From contig JABTUA010000001.1 of the NCBI GenBank assembly GCA_015075635.1, forward strand, positions 2,542,001 through 2,606,000: a DNA stretch of 64,000 nucleotides, in the 5' to 3' direction. The translations under genes and the position numbers were made by a program. Positions 1 to 8,900 of this stretch are shown piece after piece. The stretch is from Polyangiaceae bacterium. GTDB taxonomy: Bacteria; Myxococcota_A; Polyangia; Polyangiales; Polyangiaceae. Every line of letters begins with the position of its first letter. Positions within the stretch are counted from its first letter, which is position 1. A model generated the notes under the pieces. That model made no database searches and was not told the DNA's origin. It saw only the letters and a list, made by a program, of their open reading frames with translations.

Positions 1-1125
1 TGTGCCGTGCAGAGAGCGGCCGTGCCTGCGGCGTCCGGCTCCCCGACGCCGGCTTCGAGCGCCGTCCCCGTTGCGGCCGTGGGCACGGCCGAGCCGACCC
101 ACGACGTCGCTTACGTGCCCCACGAGGACCACGACGAGGATCCGGAGGACGGGGAAGACCAGCCCGACGCCGAGGGGCCGGAGGTCGCGGCAGCGCCGAA
201 GCAGCCGCACCCGCTCGACGGCAAGACCCGAGCGGAGATCGCCCGAGCCTTCGCCCAAGACCCCGGGAGCATCGGCTCCGTGTCGCTCGGGCGCCCCAGC
301 GCCGGCGCTCTCTTCAACGGCGTGCAGATGCCGCGCGGCGAGGGCTGGCAGCTGATCGATCCGGGTCACGCCTATGGGACGCAGGAGACCGTGGACTACA
401 TCGCGCGAGCCATCGGCGTGGTGCGCGCCCGCTTTCCCGATACCCACGACGTGTACATCGGCCACATCAGCGCCCGTCACGGCGGCGCGCTCCGCCCGCA
501 CATGAGCCATCAGGCCGGTCGCGACGTCGATCTCAGCTATTTCTACAGCGATGACTCGGCGCGCTGGTACCGGCGCGCGACGGAGGCGAACCTCGATCGC
601 GAGCGCACCTGGGCGTTCGTGCGCGCGCTGATCACCGAGACGGACGTCGAGCTGATCCTGATCGACCGAGGGCTTCAGAAGCTCCTGCGCGAGCACGCCT
701 TGGAGGCCGGCGAAGATCCGACCTGGATCCAGAGCCTCTTCGACGGCGTGCGCGGCGTGCACCGGCCGCTGATCTTCCACGCCAAGGGGCACGCAACCCA
801 CCTCCACGTGCGCTTCTACAACCCCATCGCGCAAGAGACCGCGGTTCGCGCCCACGAGGTCATGGTCGCGCGGGGCCTCGCCAGCGCCGCGACGTCCTTC
901 GTGGCTCACCGCGCCAAGAACGGCGAGACGCTCGGCATGCTGGCCCGGAAATACGGCACGACGGTGCGCGAGATCCAGCGCGCGAACGGGCTCCGTAACG
1001 CCAAGATCCGCGCCAAGCAGGTGTACCGCATCCCCAAGCGCGGCGCCCTCGGCCGCCCCGCCGCGGTGGCCATCCCGCCGCGACGCCTACCCCCGAACGG
1101 CAGCGGCAAGAGCGCGCAGCGCTAG
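1..1125 (+). CDS. Penicillin-insensitive murein endopeptidase (MepA/M74) with LysM, 5' partial
   Basis: The frame is already open at base 1, so the true start is probably upstream; the first in-frame GTG is at base 7. Counting from it, residues 1-80 are an Ala/Pro/Asp-rich linker. Residues 88-275 match the M74 fold, with zinc ligands in the expected spacing: SHQAGRDVDL gives H168 and D175, and HLHVRF gives H267. Residues 299-343 form a LysM repeat for peptidoglycan binding. Family members cut D,D-crosslinks of peptidoglycan in the envelope; the export signal would lie in the missing N-terminus. The stop codon sits in one arm of an inverted repeat. The family call is firm, the substrate is inferred. 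Confidence 0.85.
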   Translation, partial: CAVQRAAVPAASGSPTPASSAVPVAAVGTAEPTHDVAYVPHEDHDEDPEDGEDQPDAEGPEVAAAPKQPHPLDGKTRAEIARAFAQDPGSIGSVSLGRPSAGALFNGVQMPRGEGWQLIDPGHAYGTQETVDYIARAIGVVRARFPDTHDVYIGHISARHGGALRPHMSHQAGRDVDLSYFYSDDSARWYRRATEANLDRERTWAFVRALITETDVELILIDRGLQKLLREHALEAGEDPTWIQSLFDGVRGVHRPLIFHAKGHATHLHVRFYNPIAQETAVRAHEVMVARGLASAATSFVAHRAKNGETLGMLARKYGTTVREIQRANGLRNAKIRAKQVYRIPKRGALGRPAAVAIPPRRLPPNGSGKSAQR

Positions 1126-1350
1126 GGGTGTCCCTGATTCGCGCTCCGCTGGCGGCCGCAAACGCCACGCGACGCTTCCGTGCGGTCGAAACGGCCGGCG
1201 CCGGTTCCGGCCGGTCTTCGCACTCGCCTCTCAGCGGCGGAACGTGATCTGATCATGGCAAGACCGCTCGAGCGATCCCGGGGCTCGGCTGACCGCCGAG
1301 CGGCTCGTATCGAGCCGCCTTGTCGCCCACTGAACTAGGGACACCCCTAG
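1122..1350. repeat. Inverted-repeat-bounded intergenic segment between convergent genes
   Basis: A 14-bp perfect inverted repeat bounds this segment: CTAGGGGTGTCCCT at 1122-1135 and its reverse complement at 1337-1350. Each arm contains the stop codon of the neighbouring convergent gene. The right arm can also fold on itself (CTAGGG-acac-CCCTAG). The enclosed ~200 bp has no convincing gene, but at 1245-1266 it carries a motif (GATCTGATCATGGCAAGAC) nearly identical to one at 2740-2761. It could be a terminator pair or a small non-autonomous insertion; the sequence does not decide. Confidence 0.5.
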
Positions 1351-2006
1351 TCCAGATTCCGGTGCAGAAACTCCGTCGCGCGCGACCAGGCGAGCTCCGC
1401 CGCGGTCGCGTCGTACGCCTGAGCGTCGCCCTTGCGCATGAACGCGTGCCCGGCGTCGTAGAAGTGCAGCTCGAATTTCGCACCCGCTGCGAGCGCTGCG
1501 ACGTGCGCCGCCGTCACGCGTTCGGGCGTCACGAAGCCGTCCTGCGTGGCAAAGTGTCCTTGAATGGGTGCCTTGGCACGCGACCAGTTGGCGTGTTCGG
1601 CGCGCGGCAGGCCGTAGAACGGCAGCACCGCCCCGAGCCCGTCGACGTTGCAGGCGGCCGCCAGCGCCATGGCGCCGCCCAAGCAGAACCCGGTGACGCC
1701 GACCTTGCCCGTGCCGCGGGGATGGGCCGCGAGGTAGTCGCAAGCTGCCTGCACCACCTTCATGGCGTCCGGCGTGCGGAGCTCGTTCGAGAGCACTGCC
1801 GCCTCGTTCTGATCGTCCGTCACCCGCCCGGCGTACAGATCGACCGCGAGCGAAAGGAACCCCTCGTCCGCGAAACGCTCGGCCATCGCGCGCATGTCGT
1901 CGTTGAGACCCCACCACTCGTGGCAGATGACCAGGCCCGGAGAGCGCTGCCGGTCGGGCACCGCGAGCGCGCCGGAGTACTTCGAGAAGCGGACTGCTTC
2001 GGTCAT
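1347..2006 (-). CDS. Dienelactone hydrolase family protein
   Basis: This 219-residue protein has the normal length and the alpha/beta-hydrolase layout of the dienelactone hydrolase family. The nucleophile is C108 in GFCLGG, with D156 and H187 (GHAF) completing the triad; E30 in the HEWWG motif is the conserved acid that positions the cysteine. No signal peptide is visible, so it should be cytoplasmic. Family members open lactone rings such as dienelactone in aromatic degradation, but no degradation genes sit nearby and many homologues have unknown substrates. A TATGAA hexamer lies 6 nt upstream of the ATG. Confidence 0.88.
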   Translation of the reverse strand: MTEAVRFSKYSGALAVPDRQRSPGLVICHEWWGLNDDMRAMAERFADEGFLSLAVDLYAGRVTDDQNEAAVLSNELRTPDAMKVVQAACDYLAAHPRGTGKVGVTGFCLGGAMALAAACNVDGLGAVLPFYGLPRAEHANWSRAKAPIQGHFATQDGFVTPERVTAAHVAALAAGAKFELHFYDAGHAFMRKGDAQAYDATAAELAWSRATEFLHRNLD

Positions 2007-2045
2007 CTGGCCTTCATAGGAGGGAGCCGCCCCGAGCGGAAGAGG

Positions 2046-2714
2046 TCAGGCGAAGACCTGGTGCATCGCCGCCACGATCGGCCGCACCACCAAGAGCCAG
2101 AACGCGAGGCTGGCCACGAACAAGAGCCCGAGCTGCGCCGCCCAGATCAACCACCAGCGCGGGTCCTTGACCCGCTCCTTGGGGAGCAACATCAAGCGCT
2201 CCGCCACGAAGCCGTTGCCGAGGCGCCGCACGGACACGAGCAGGGTCTGGCCCGCGTGGCTGGTGAGCGCGCGGCGCAGGCGCGCGTCCACGCGCACCGG
2301 CAGCGGCACGCTGCCCGTGTACAAGCGCGCGCTGCCGTCCTGGGAGAGCTGCACGCTCGCCGCCACCCAGCCTTCGGCCGTTCCGCCGCGCGCGAGCTCG
2401 TCGAAGCTCTGCGTCGGTGGCAGCTCGCGCGCCTCCCGGAGCCGCGGCACCAGCGGCAGAATGCCCCCGACGCCGCGCCCACCGACGCCCAGCATGCCGA
2501 TGGTGCCGACGAGCCCGCCCGAGAGCATGCCGAGCGAGACGATCCCGAACGCCGCTTGGCCGACCACGAAGAAGCCGCGGGCGACCTGGCCGATGGCGAT
2601 CACGCCGGTCGCCACCTGACCCAGCGCGAAGAAGCCCGTCGCGAACTGCCCGATGGCGATGAAGCCCGTGGCTTCCGGCCCGACGTCGATGATGCCGCCC
2701 ATCTCGACGGACAC
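2046..2714 (-). CDS. Membrane protein with glycine/alanine GQxAxG repeats
   Basis: The 222-residue product starts at a GTG preceded by AGGTGG four bases upstream; an alternative ATG is at 2702. The N-terminal third is built of near-repeats of the type IGQxATGxxxxGQ, about 18-20 residues apart, ending in a Gly-rich hydrophobic stretch. A soluble middle section follows, and the C-terminus has a strong membrane helix (WLIWAAQLGLLFVASLAF). I do not recognise a functional family. It is divergent from the zinc-ribbon gene at 2803, with an 88-bp shared promoter region. A longer frame reaching 3047 overlaps that gene and is not credible. Confidence 0.7.
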   Translation of the reverse strand: MSVEMGGIIDVGPEATGFIAIGQFATGFFALGQVATGVIAIGQVARGFFVVGQAAFGIVSLGMLSGGLVGTIGMLGVGGRGVGGILPLVPRLREARELPPTQSFDELARGGTAEGWVAASVQLSQDGSARLYTGSVPLPVRVDARLRRALTSHAGQTLLVSVRRLGNGFVAERLMLLPKERVKDPRWWLIWAAQLGLLFVASLAFWLLVVRPIVAAMHQVFA

Positions 2715-2802
2715 GTTACCACCTCGAGCCGGCGTGGAGCGCGATCTGATCGTGGCAAGACTGCCCGGGTCGAGGCTACCCTCCGTGGCCGTGTATTGGG
2801 TG

Positions 2803-3720
2803 ATGGTCAGCGTCGAGTTCCAGTGCCGCGCTTGCGGGCACGCCTCGCCGTTGAACCACCTGGATCTGGACGGCTCGGTGCGCTGCTTGCGCTGCGGGCT
2901 CGACCAAGCGTTCGCGGAGAGCTCCTGGCGACAGGCGCTGGAGCACGCCCACGCCACGGGGGATCTCGCCGGCTCGCCGGAGGGCAGGCACCCGAGCGCC
3001 TGGCTATCCATCGCCAACGAGAACCCGTTCAAGGACGTCACCAGCACCAGTCACCAGCAGTCGGGCTTCGTCACCGAGCGCGGGATGCAGGTGCCGACTT
3101 CTCTCCACATGGTCGCCACGGTCGATGACCCGAAGTGTGAGAAGTGCCAGGTGCCGCTCTCGTTTCAGCGCCAGGGACCGGAGCTCCGCTCGAGCTGCCT
3201 GCGCTGCGCTCAGACTCGGAGCTATCGCTTGCCGCTGAACGCTTCGCGCATCGCACCGGGTTTGATCGGCGTGATGACCGAGGAGCACCGCACCGACCAG
3301 CTCGAGACCCGGGTCGAGGAGCAGCCCGGCGCCATCGCGCTGCTCTGCCCGAGCTGCGGCGGTGGGCTGAAGGTGGGCTCGACGGAGCGAATCGTGACCT
3401 GCACCTACTGCCGTACCTCGTCGCGCATCCCCGAGAAGACGTTCTACCGGAGCGGCGATCCGAACGTGCGCCCAGAGCCCTGGTGGCTCGCGTTCGAAGG
3501 CCCGAGCAAGAAGCGCCGCCAGCTCGAGCGCGATCCGACCCTGCCGCGGGAGGCCAACGACGATCTCACCGACATCAAGGCGATCGAGGCGCCGAAGCGC
3601 AAGCGCTCGCCGCCGGCGGAGCTCTTGCTGGTGATCGCGCTGCCGCTGCTGTTCCTGCTCTTGGCGGGGATGCTGGATTTCCTGGTGTTTCAGCAGCTGG
3701 GGCTCGAGCTGGACCTCTGA
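2803..3720 (+). CDS. Zinc-ribbon protein with C-terminal membrane anchor
   Basis: This 305-residue protein contains three paired CxxC sites: CRACG with CLRCG near the N-terminus, CEKC with CLRC in the middle, and CPSC with CTYC around residue 180-210. They are consistent with three zinc ribbons. A basic segment (KRKRS) precedes a single C-terminal transmembrane helix rich in Leu. The ATG at 2803 is the first start after the divergent gene and gives a start just before the first ribbon. Zinc-ribbon tail-anchored proteins are common in myxobacteria, but no biochemical role can be assigned. Confidence 0.75.
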   Translation: MVSVEFQCRACGHASPLNHLDLDGSVRCLRCGLDQAFAESSWRQALEHAHATGDLAGSPEGRHPSAWLSIANENPFKDVTSTSHQQSGFVTERGMQVPTSLHMVATVDDPKCEKCQVPLSFQRQGPELRSSCLRCAQTRSYRLPLNASRIAPGLIGVMTEEHRTDQLETRVEEQPGAIALLCPSCGGGLKVGSTERIVTCTYCRTSSRIPEKTFYRSGDPNVRPEPWWLAFEGPSKKRRQLERDPTLPREANDDLTDIKAIEAPKRKRSPPAELLLVIALPLLFLLLAGMLDFLVFQQLGLELDL

Positions 3721-3750
3721 GGCTCGCGCGGCTAGGACGCTGCTCCAACC

Positions 3751-4578
3751 TTGGCACGCCCGCTCGAATACAAGCGCCGGGTCCGCATGCCGGATCTCGA
3801 GGAGCCGCCGCTGCCGCGACCCCGGCGCACCCCCGTGCTCGCGGTCGGGCTATCGGCGTGGCTCGCGTCGGTGGCGGTCGCCTGGGGCGTGAGCGCGGGC
3901 ACGATCCCGGTGGCGAGCTGGCTCGAGAGCTCGCACGAGCCGGCTCACCCTGCGCCGCCCCGCGCGCCGCGCACGCTGCCGCCGCCCTCGCCGGTGACCG
4001 AGCCGCGCCCGCGCGTCGCCGAGCCCCGCCCCGAGCCGGCGTTCGAACCGGTGCTCGTTCCCGAACCCGCGCCCGAGCCTCGGCCCGTAGCCCCGGCGCT
4101 CGCCGCGCGCGCGCCCGCGTTCGAGCCGGTGCCCACTCCCGAGCCCACGCCGGCCCCGACCCCCGCGCCACGGGTTGCGCCCGCCCCGGATCGGGCCGCC
4201 GCGCCCGTCCCGTCGCCGCCGGCGCCTGCCCTGGAGCCCGCGAGCGGCCCTGGCTCGAGCGACGGGCTTTCCTGTGAGGCGGCGGCTGCCGCGGCGAACG
4301 ACGAGCTGCGGATCGGCGGACCGCGCGGGCCGGCGGATCTCGGCGCCGCCGACTACGCGAAGGTCCTGAACGGAAGCGGCTACCTCGCGGGCTGCGGCGT
4401 CCCCGACTCTGCCCGCGTGGACGTGTGCGCCGCCGTGCAGAACGGGCGCGCGGTCGGGGTGACGGTGCGGCTCACTCCGCGCTCCCCGAGCGCCGAGCGC
4501 TGCGTCGCGCGCGCGGTGCGTCGCCTCTCCTTCCCCGCGCACCCGCGCCTGGACGTCGCCCGCACCCGCTTCGAGTGA
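3751..4578 (+). CDS. TonB-like proline-rich envelope-spanning protein
   Basis: The predicted start is TTG 3751, with an in-frame ATG at 3787 as the alternative. After a short basic cytoplasmic tail there is one membrane helix (residues ~28-50), then ~120 residues dominated by Pro, Glu, Arg and Ala in PEP and PRP steps, typical of periplasm-spanning linkers. The last ~95 residues form a small folded domain with four cysteines (SCE, GCG, VCAA, RCV) resembling the C-terminal domains of TonB/AgmX-type proteins. The partner is unknown; no ExbB or ExbD is adjacent. It ends 4 bp from the convergent hydrolase gene. Confidence 0.65.
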   Translation: MARPLEYKRRVRMPDLEEPPLPRPRRTPVLAVGLSAWLASVAVAWGVSAGTIPVASWLESSHEPAHPAPPRAPRTLPPPSPVTEPRPRVAEPRPEPAFEPVLVPEPAPEPRPVAPALAARAPAFEPVPTPEPTPAPTPAPRVAPAPDRAAAPVPSPPAPALEPASGPGSSDGLSCEAAAAAANDELRIGGPRGPADLGAADYAKVLNGSGYLAGCGVPDSARVDVCAAVQNGRAVGVTVRLTPRSPSAERCVARAVRRLSFPAHPRLDVARTRFE

Positions 4579-4582
4579 TGCC

Positions 4583-5269
4583 TCACGACTCCGGGCGGGC
4601 GGGCGGGAAGTAGGGGTTGGTCTGCCGCACCTCGCCGAGCCGCGCGTGCTCGCCGCCGTAGGCGTGCCCCGGGTAGAGCACCAAGTGATCCGGCAGCGTC
4701 GCCAGGCGCTGGGTCAACGTCCGACGCATCTCCTCCGGATCGCCGCCCGGCAGATCCACTCGGCCGCAACCCTGAAGGAACAGCGTGTCCCCGGCGATCA
4801 AGGCGTCCTTCACCCGAAAGCACGAGGAGCCCGGCGTGTGCCCCGGCGTGTGCAGCCACTCGATCTCGATCTCACCGACCCGGATCTTGTCGCCCGAGTC
4901 GTGGAGCGTCATGTCGCTCTTCGAGATGCCGGTGACCTTGCGCAATCCGTCGGCCTCCAGGCGGTGCGCGTGGACCGCGCAGGCCTGGAGCTCGAGCAGA
5001 TCCGGCAGGCCCTGCACGCCGAAGCCGAACAGCCCGCCGCCGACGTGGTCCGGGTGGTAGTGCGTGGCGAAGGCGCCGACCACCTTCATGCCGTCGGCCG
5101 CCGCGACGTCGAGCGCGCCCTTCACGTCCCAGGCCGGATCGACGGCGATGCACTCTCCCGCTTCCCGGTCGCCGACCAGGTAGACGAAGTTCTGCATCTG
5201 TCGCCCAACGCTGCTCTGCTTGCCCACGTCGCGTCCGACCAGCAGTTGTCGAAGATAGAAGTCTGCCAT
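4583..5269 (-). CDS. Metallo-beta-lactamase-fold hydrolase (glyoxalase II-like)
   Basis: The 228-residue protein carries the full MBL metal set: THYHPDHVGGG (HxHxDH), HTPGHTPGS, GDTLF with the bridging Asp, and a late GHAYGGE histidine. The order and length fit the glyoxalase II / persulfide dioxygenase group, which hydrolyse glutathione thioesters or oxidise glutathione persulfide. The start is the ATG at 5269, before the MADFYLRQ sequence; the frame continues far upstream through the antisense of the Gly/Ser repeats of the next gene, which is an artefact. Substrate is inferred only. Confidence 0.85.
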   Translation of the reverse strand: MADFYLRQLLVGRDVGKQSSVGRQMQNFVYLVGDREAGECIAVDPAWDVKGALDVAAADGMKVVGAFATHYHPDHVGGGLFGFGVQGLPDLLELQACAVHAHRLEADGLRKVTGISKSDMTLHDSGDKIRVGEIEIEWLHTPGHTPGSSCFRVKDALIAGDTLFLQGCGRVDLPGGDPEEMRRTLTQRLATLPDHLVLYPGHAYGGEHARLGEVRQTNPYFPPARPES

Positions 5270-5323
5270 CGGGGCGAAGCAAAGCACGGGGCGCCTGGCC
5301 GGGCCACGTGGTAGCTTCGCAGC

Positions 5324-6508
5324 ATGGAGCGGTTTTCTCTGGCGGGCGCGCTGCTCTGCGCAGGCGCGCTCGCGCTCGCGCTCGCGTGCGGCGCCGAGGA
5401 CGAAAGCGGCGGCTCCGGCAACGGCGGCGCGTCCGGCAGCGGCGGCGCGTCGGGCAGCGGCGGAAGCTCCGGCAGCGGCGGCAGCTCCGGCAACGGCGGC
5501 AGCTCCGGCAGCGGCGGCACGTCCGGCAACGCCGGCACGTCCGGCAGCGGCGGCACGTCCGGCAACGCCGGCAACGGCGGCACGTCCGGCAACGGCGGCA
5601 ACGGCGGCACGTCCGGCAACGCCGGCAGCGGCGGCACGTCCGGCAACGCCGGCAGCGGCGGCAGCGGCGGCAGCTCCGGCAGCGGCGGCAGCTCCGGCAG
5701 CGGCGGCAGCTCCGGCAGCGGCGGCGCCGGCTCGGGCTGGTCCTTGCGCTTCTACGGGACGGGACAGAACGACGTCGATCGCGTCAAGATCAAGATCGAC
5801 GCGCCCGAGGTCCCCGCCGACATCGGCAAGGGCGACTTCACTCTCGAGCTCTGGCTGAAGGTCGCGAGCGGCGAGAACCAGGCGGGCAATTGCGTGTCCG
5901 GCGGCGACGGCTGGATCAACGGCAACATCATCGTCGATCGCGACATCTACGGCCCCGGGGACCTGGGCGACTTCGGGCTCTCGCTCTTCGCCAACGGCCT
6001 GGCCATCGGCGTCAGCAAGGGCAACAACGGCACCACGCTCTGCGGCGCGACCAACGTGAAGGACGGCAGCTGGCACCACGTCGCCGCGACGCGCGCGAGC
6101 GGCAGCGGTCAGCTCCGACTCTGGGTGGACGGCAAGCTCGACGGGCAAGCGACCGGGCCGACCGGCGACGTGAGCTACCAGAACGGGCGCGCGACCTCCT
6201 GGCCGAATTCGGATCCTTACCTGGTGATCGGCGCCGAGAAGCACGACGCCGGCTCCGCCTACCCGTCCTTCTCCGGCTGGGTGGACGAGCTCCGGCTCTC
6301 GACCAGCGTACGCTACACGGCAGCCTTCACGCCCGCCAAGACGAAGCACGCGACCGACGCCCAAACCGCGGCGCTCTACCACTTCGACGAGGGCAGCAGC
6401 ACCACCCTGGGCGACAGCTCCGGCGCGAGCGGCGGACCTTCGCACGGGGTGATCAAGGTCGGTGGCCCGAAGAACGGGCCGATCTGGACCGCGGACACGC
6501 CGTTCTGA
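5324..6508 (+). CDS. Lipoprotein with long Gly/Ser repeat linker and LamG-like domain
   Basis: A type II signal peptide ends in the lipobox LALAC. Residues ~28-138 are a low-complexity linker of GGSSGSG, GNGGTSG and GNAGTSG units. The remainder is a concanavalin/LamG-type jelly-roll, recognisable from FTLELWLK, SWHHVAATR, LRLWVDGKLDG and WVDELRLS. Such domains bind carbohydrates or surface proteins, so this is likely an outer-membrane-anchored surface binding protein. A TAGCTT hexamer lies 6 nt before the ATG, suggesting a leaderless transcript. The gene ends one base from the convergent hydrolase. Confidence 0.82.
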   Translation: MERFSLAGALLCAGALALALACGAEDESGGSGNGGASGSGGASGSGGSSGSGGSSGNGGSSGSGGTSGNAGTSGSGGTSGNAGNGGTSGNGGNGGTSGNAGSGGTSGNAGSGGSGGSSGSGGSSGSGGSSGSGGAGSGWSLRFYGTGQNDVDRVKIKIDAPEVPADIGKGDFTLELWLKVASGENQAGNCVSGGDGWINGNIIVDRDIYGPGDLGDFGLSLFANGLAIGVSKGNNGTTLCGATNVKDGSWHHVAATRASGSGQLRLWVDGKLDGQATGPTGDVSYQNGRATSWPNSDPYLVIGAEKHDAGSAYPSFSGWVDELRLSTSVRYTAAFTPAKTKHATDAQTAALYHFDEGSSTTLGDSSGASGGPSHGVIKVGGPKNGPIWTADTPF

Positions 6509-6509
6509 A

Positions 6510-8816
6510 TCACGGCGAGGGCTGATTCGAGAGCTCGACGTAGGCGCGGCACTGCTGCCCGCGGAGCGACGGGCACGCGGGCAGCGTCGGCGGCACCGTC
6601 ACACCGGACACGACCGAGAGCACCAGGCTGCTCGGGCGATCCGCGGAGTGCGCCACGTCGTAGAGCGCGTCGCCGGAGAACTTCTTCAGGTTGAAGCGCC
6701 ATTCGGCGCGGCTGTCGCCGGGGGTGTCCACGGCGACACGCACTCGTGAGCCCTTGCGGAACACGTGGCTCATGCCGGCGATGCCCACGCGCACCTCGGT
6801 CCACTCGCCGGGCGTGAGCGGCTTCGCGTCCTTCTCGCGGAAGGCATGCTCGGGCCAGAGCTCCGTGGCCGAGGCCGCGAGCGCGCGGTGGCTGGCGCGG
6901 AGCCAGCCGCTCTGCACGTACATCTCCTGTCCGTCCGGCCGCACCTCGCTCAGGTTGACCTCCAGATCGGCGTCGTCGACGCTGCTCTTGACGAACAGGT
7001 CCACGCTCCCGGTCCCGACCACGGCCATGTCGTCCCCGAGCGGCGCGCTGATGAAGGCGACCGCCTTGCCGGTCTCGAGGGGCTTCCAGTCGTAGGCGGG
7101 CAAGAGGTCCCAGACGTTGCCCCCCGGCGCCAGGATGCCGCGCTGACCCGCCTCCGGATCCAGGGCGAAGCGCGACGCGCCGGTCGCGACCGCGGGCTTG
7201 TCGGTGCCGAGGCTGCCGTCGGGCTGGAAGTACAGGCGCCGCGCCTCCGTGCCGGGCACGGGCCAGGCCGCGAAGCTCGACTCGAAGGAGCCCTGGGGTG
7301 CGCCGAGCGGCGCCTCGCCGCCGGCCTCGAACAGCACGCGCAGGTTCGGCTCCTTCTGGTACGCCGAGAGGGCCTCGTCGTAGCTCGTGTACTGCGTGAA
7401 GCGATCCGGCGGCAGGTCCATCTTCACCTTGAAGATCTCCTGGAACAGGAGCGGCGACAGGCTGCGGACGGCGGCGTCGATGCTCGGGATGCGCTCGGCC
7501 ACGTAGAAATCGAGGAAGTTCTTCCACTCGATCAGCGTGTGCGGGCCGAAGGCGTCCGGGTGCACGCCGTTGTAGACCGTGAAGCGCGCGAGCGGCGCGC
7601 CCGCGAACTGGTCGAGCAGGGTGAAGAAGAACGGCCCTGTCTGCTCGTCTTGCCAGGCTCCAGCCAGGAACACCGGCACGTCGATCTCGCCGGCGAACGC
7701 GCTGGGGTTCACCGGACCAGCGACCTCGTCGGTGTAGTACGGGTTGTCGTAGGCCTTCTGGATGACGTCCACCTTCTGGCCGTGCAGGAGCTGGTTCTCC
7801 TCGCAGGTCTCGTCGCCGGCATCGACCCTGGCTTGCTCCCAACCCTGCCCGTAGGGGTCGGCCTTCTTCAGCACGTTCTCGATCCAGTTGATGGCGAAGC
7901 CGTCGTTCAAGATGCCGCCCGGCACGAGCGTGGTGACGGTGTTGCCGATCACCGAGAGCGGCGTGATGGCCGCGAGGCTCGGCGGGTGGGTCCTGGCCAC
8001 GAAGAGCTGCGAAATGCCGGGGTAAGACAGGCCCGTCATGCCGACCCGGTGACCAGCCACCCAGTCCTGCGCCGCCACCGTCTCGATCACGTCGTAACCG
8101 TCCAAGAGCTGAAGCGGCTCGAAGAAGTCGTAGGGCCCGCCGGAGCAGCCGGTGCCACGCATGTTCACGCCGACCGTGGCGTAGCCCATCAGCGCGGCGA
8201 TCAGCGCGCTCGGATCCGAGGGCGCGTCGCACAGGACCGGCAGCGCGCCGCACAGGTCCTTGTAGTCGCCGAGCGGCTCTCCCGGCTTCGACGGATCGTA
8301 GCCGGAGTAGTTGACGACGGTCGGGTATGGGCCCTTGTCGGCGGGCCCCGGCAACGTGACGTACACCGAGAGCTTGGTGCCGTCGCGCGTGGTGATGTAG
8401 CCGGAGCCGGCGGAGAGCTTCTGCGACGAGTAGAAGTCCTGGCTCGGGGTGCTCCCGCCGACCGAGAGCACCTCGACGGCGTCGCTCACCTCGTTTCCGG
8501 AGCGCACGCGATAGCCCTTTCCGGGCGTGAGCTTGCGCACCACCAGGCTGCCGAGCGCGTCGGCCTCGCCGCCTCCGACCACGGCGTCACTCGGATCGAG
8601 CACCTCGAGCGACGCGCCGGGCTTGGCGTGCGTCACGTAGATCTGCTCGACCGTGCCTCGGGTCTGAAAGCTCGCCGAGGTGCCGCCGCCGCTGCCGCCG
8701 CCTCCTCCCGTACCGCCGGCGCCGAGCCCGGAGATCGCAAAGCGTTCGTCCTCACCGCAGCCAACCAGCCCAACCAGGAAGGGTGCGAGGAGCACCCACA
8801 GAACCGCGCGCCGCAT
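6510..8816 (-). CDS. CocE/NonD-family (S15-like) hydrolase lipoprotein
   Basis: A signal peptide ends at a lipobox (LVGC, Cys20), followed by a Gly-rich linker. The catalytic domain starts near residue 138 (YITTRDGTKLSVYVTLP). The serine motif GLSYPG gives nucleophile S264, and NMRGTGCSGG upstream is the conserved oxyanion-region motif of CocE/X-Pro dipeptidyl-peptidases. The C-terminal third (from ~560) is the jelly-roll domain of the family, with RVAVDTPGD near the end. At 768 residues it is slightly longer than usual because of the N-terminal ~130 residues. It probably cleaves esters or N-acyl bonds in the periplasm or at the surface; the substrate is unknown. Confidence 0.85.
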   Translation of the reverse strand: MRRAVLWVLLAPFLVGLVGCGEDERFAISGLGAGGTGGGGGSGGGTSASFQTRGTVEQIYVTHAKPGASLEVLDPSDAVVGGGEADALGSLVVRKLTPGKGYRVRSGNEVSDAVEVLSVGGSTPSQDFYSSQKLSAGSGYITTRDGTKLSVYVTLPGPADKGPYPTVVNYSGYDPSKPGEPLGDYKDLCGALPVLCDAPSDPSALIAALMGYATVGVNMRGTGCSGGPYDFFEPLQLLDGYDVIETVAAQDWVAGHRVGMTGLSYPGISQLFVARTHPPSLAAITPLSVIGNTVTTLVPGGILNDGFAINWIENVLKKADPYGQGWEQARVDAGDETCEENQLLHGQKVDVIQKAYDNPYYTDEVAGPVNPSAFAGEIDVPVFLAGAWQDEQTGPFFFTLLDQFAGAPLARFTVYNGVHPDAFGPHTLIEWKNFLDFYVAERIPSIDAAVRSLSPLLFQEIFKVKMDLPPDRFTQYTSYDEALSAYQKEPNLRVLFEAGGEAPLGAPQGSFESSFAAWPVPGTEARRLYFQPDGSLGTDKPAVATGASRFALDPEAGQRGILAPGGNVWDLLPAYDWKPLETGKAVAFISAPLGDDMAVVGTGSVDLFVKSSVDDADLEVNLSEVRPDGQEMYVQSGWLRASHRALAASATELWPEHAFREKDAKPLTPGEWTEVRVGIAGMSHVFRKGSRVRVAVDTPGDSRAEWRFNLKKFSGDALYDVAHSADRPSSLVLSVVSGVTVPPTLPACPSLRGQQCRAYVELSNQPSP

Positions 8817-8900
8817 CGGACCGGCATTGTGCCGCCTCGACGCAAGCCGAGCAACGCCCGGTGCTTGCCCCTTCCGCGCTTTCGAGCAATTCTTCCGGCC

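Noticed and set aside
1320-3128. Long + strand frame of ~600 residues
   Set aside because: It is the shadow of the dienelactone hydrolase and the GQ-repeat membrane protein, both on the minus strand; composition is Arg/His-rich with no domain.
5122-5646. Minus frame of Pro-Pro-Leu-Pro repeats
   Set aside because: It is an artefact of reading the Gly/Ser repeats of the lipoprotein gene in reverse.
4583-6445. Minus-strand frame of 620 residues extending the MBL-fold hydrolase
   Set aside because: The extension before residue MADFYLRQ is the antisense of the Gly/Ser repeat linker and is low-complexity artefact.
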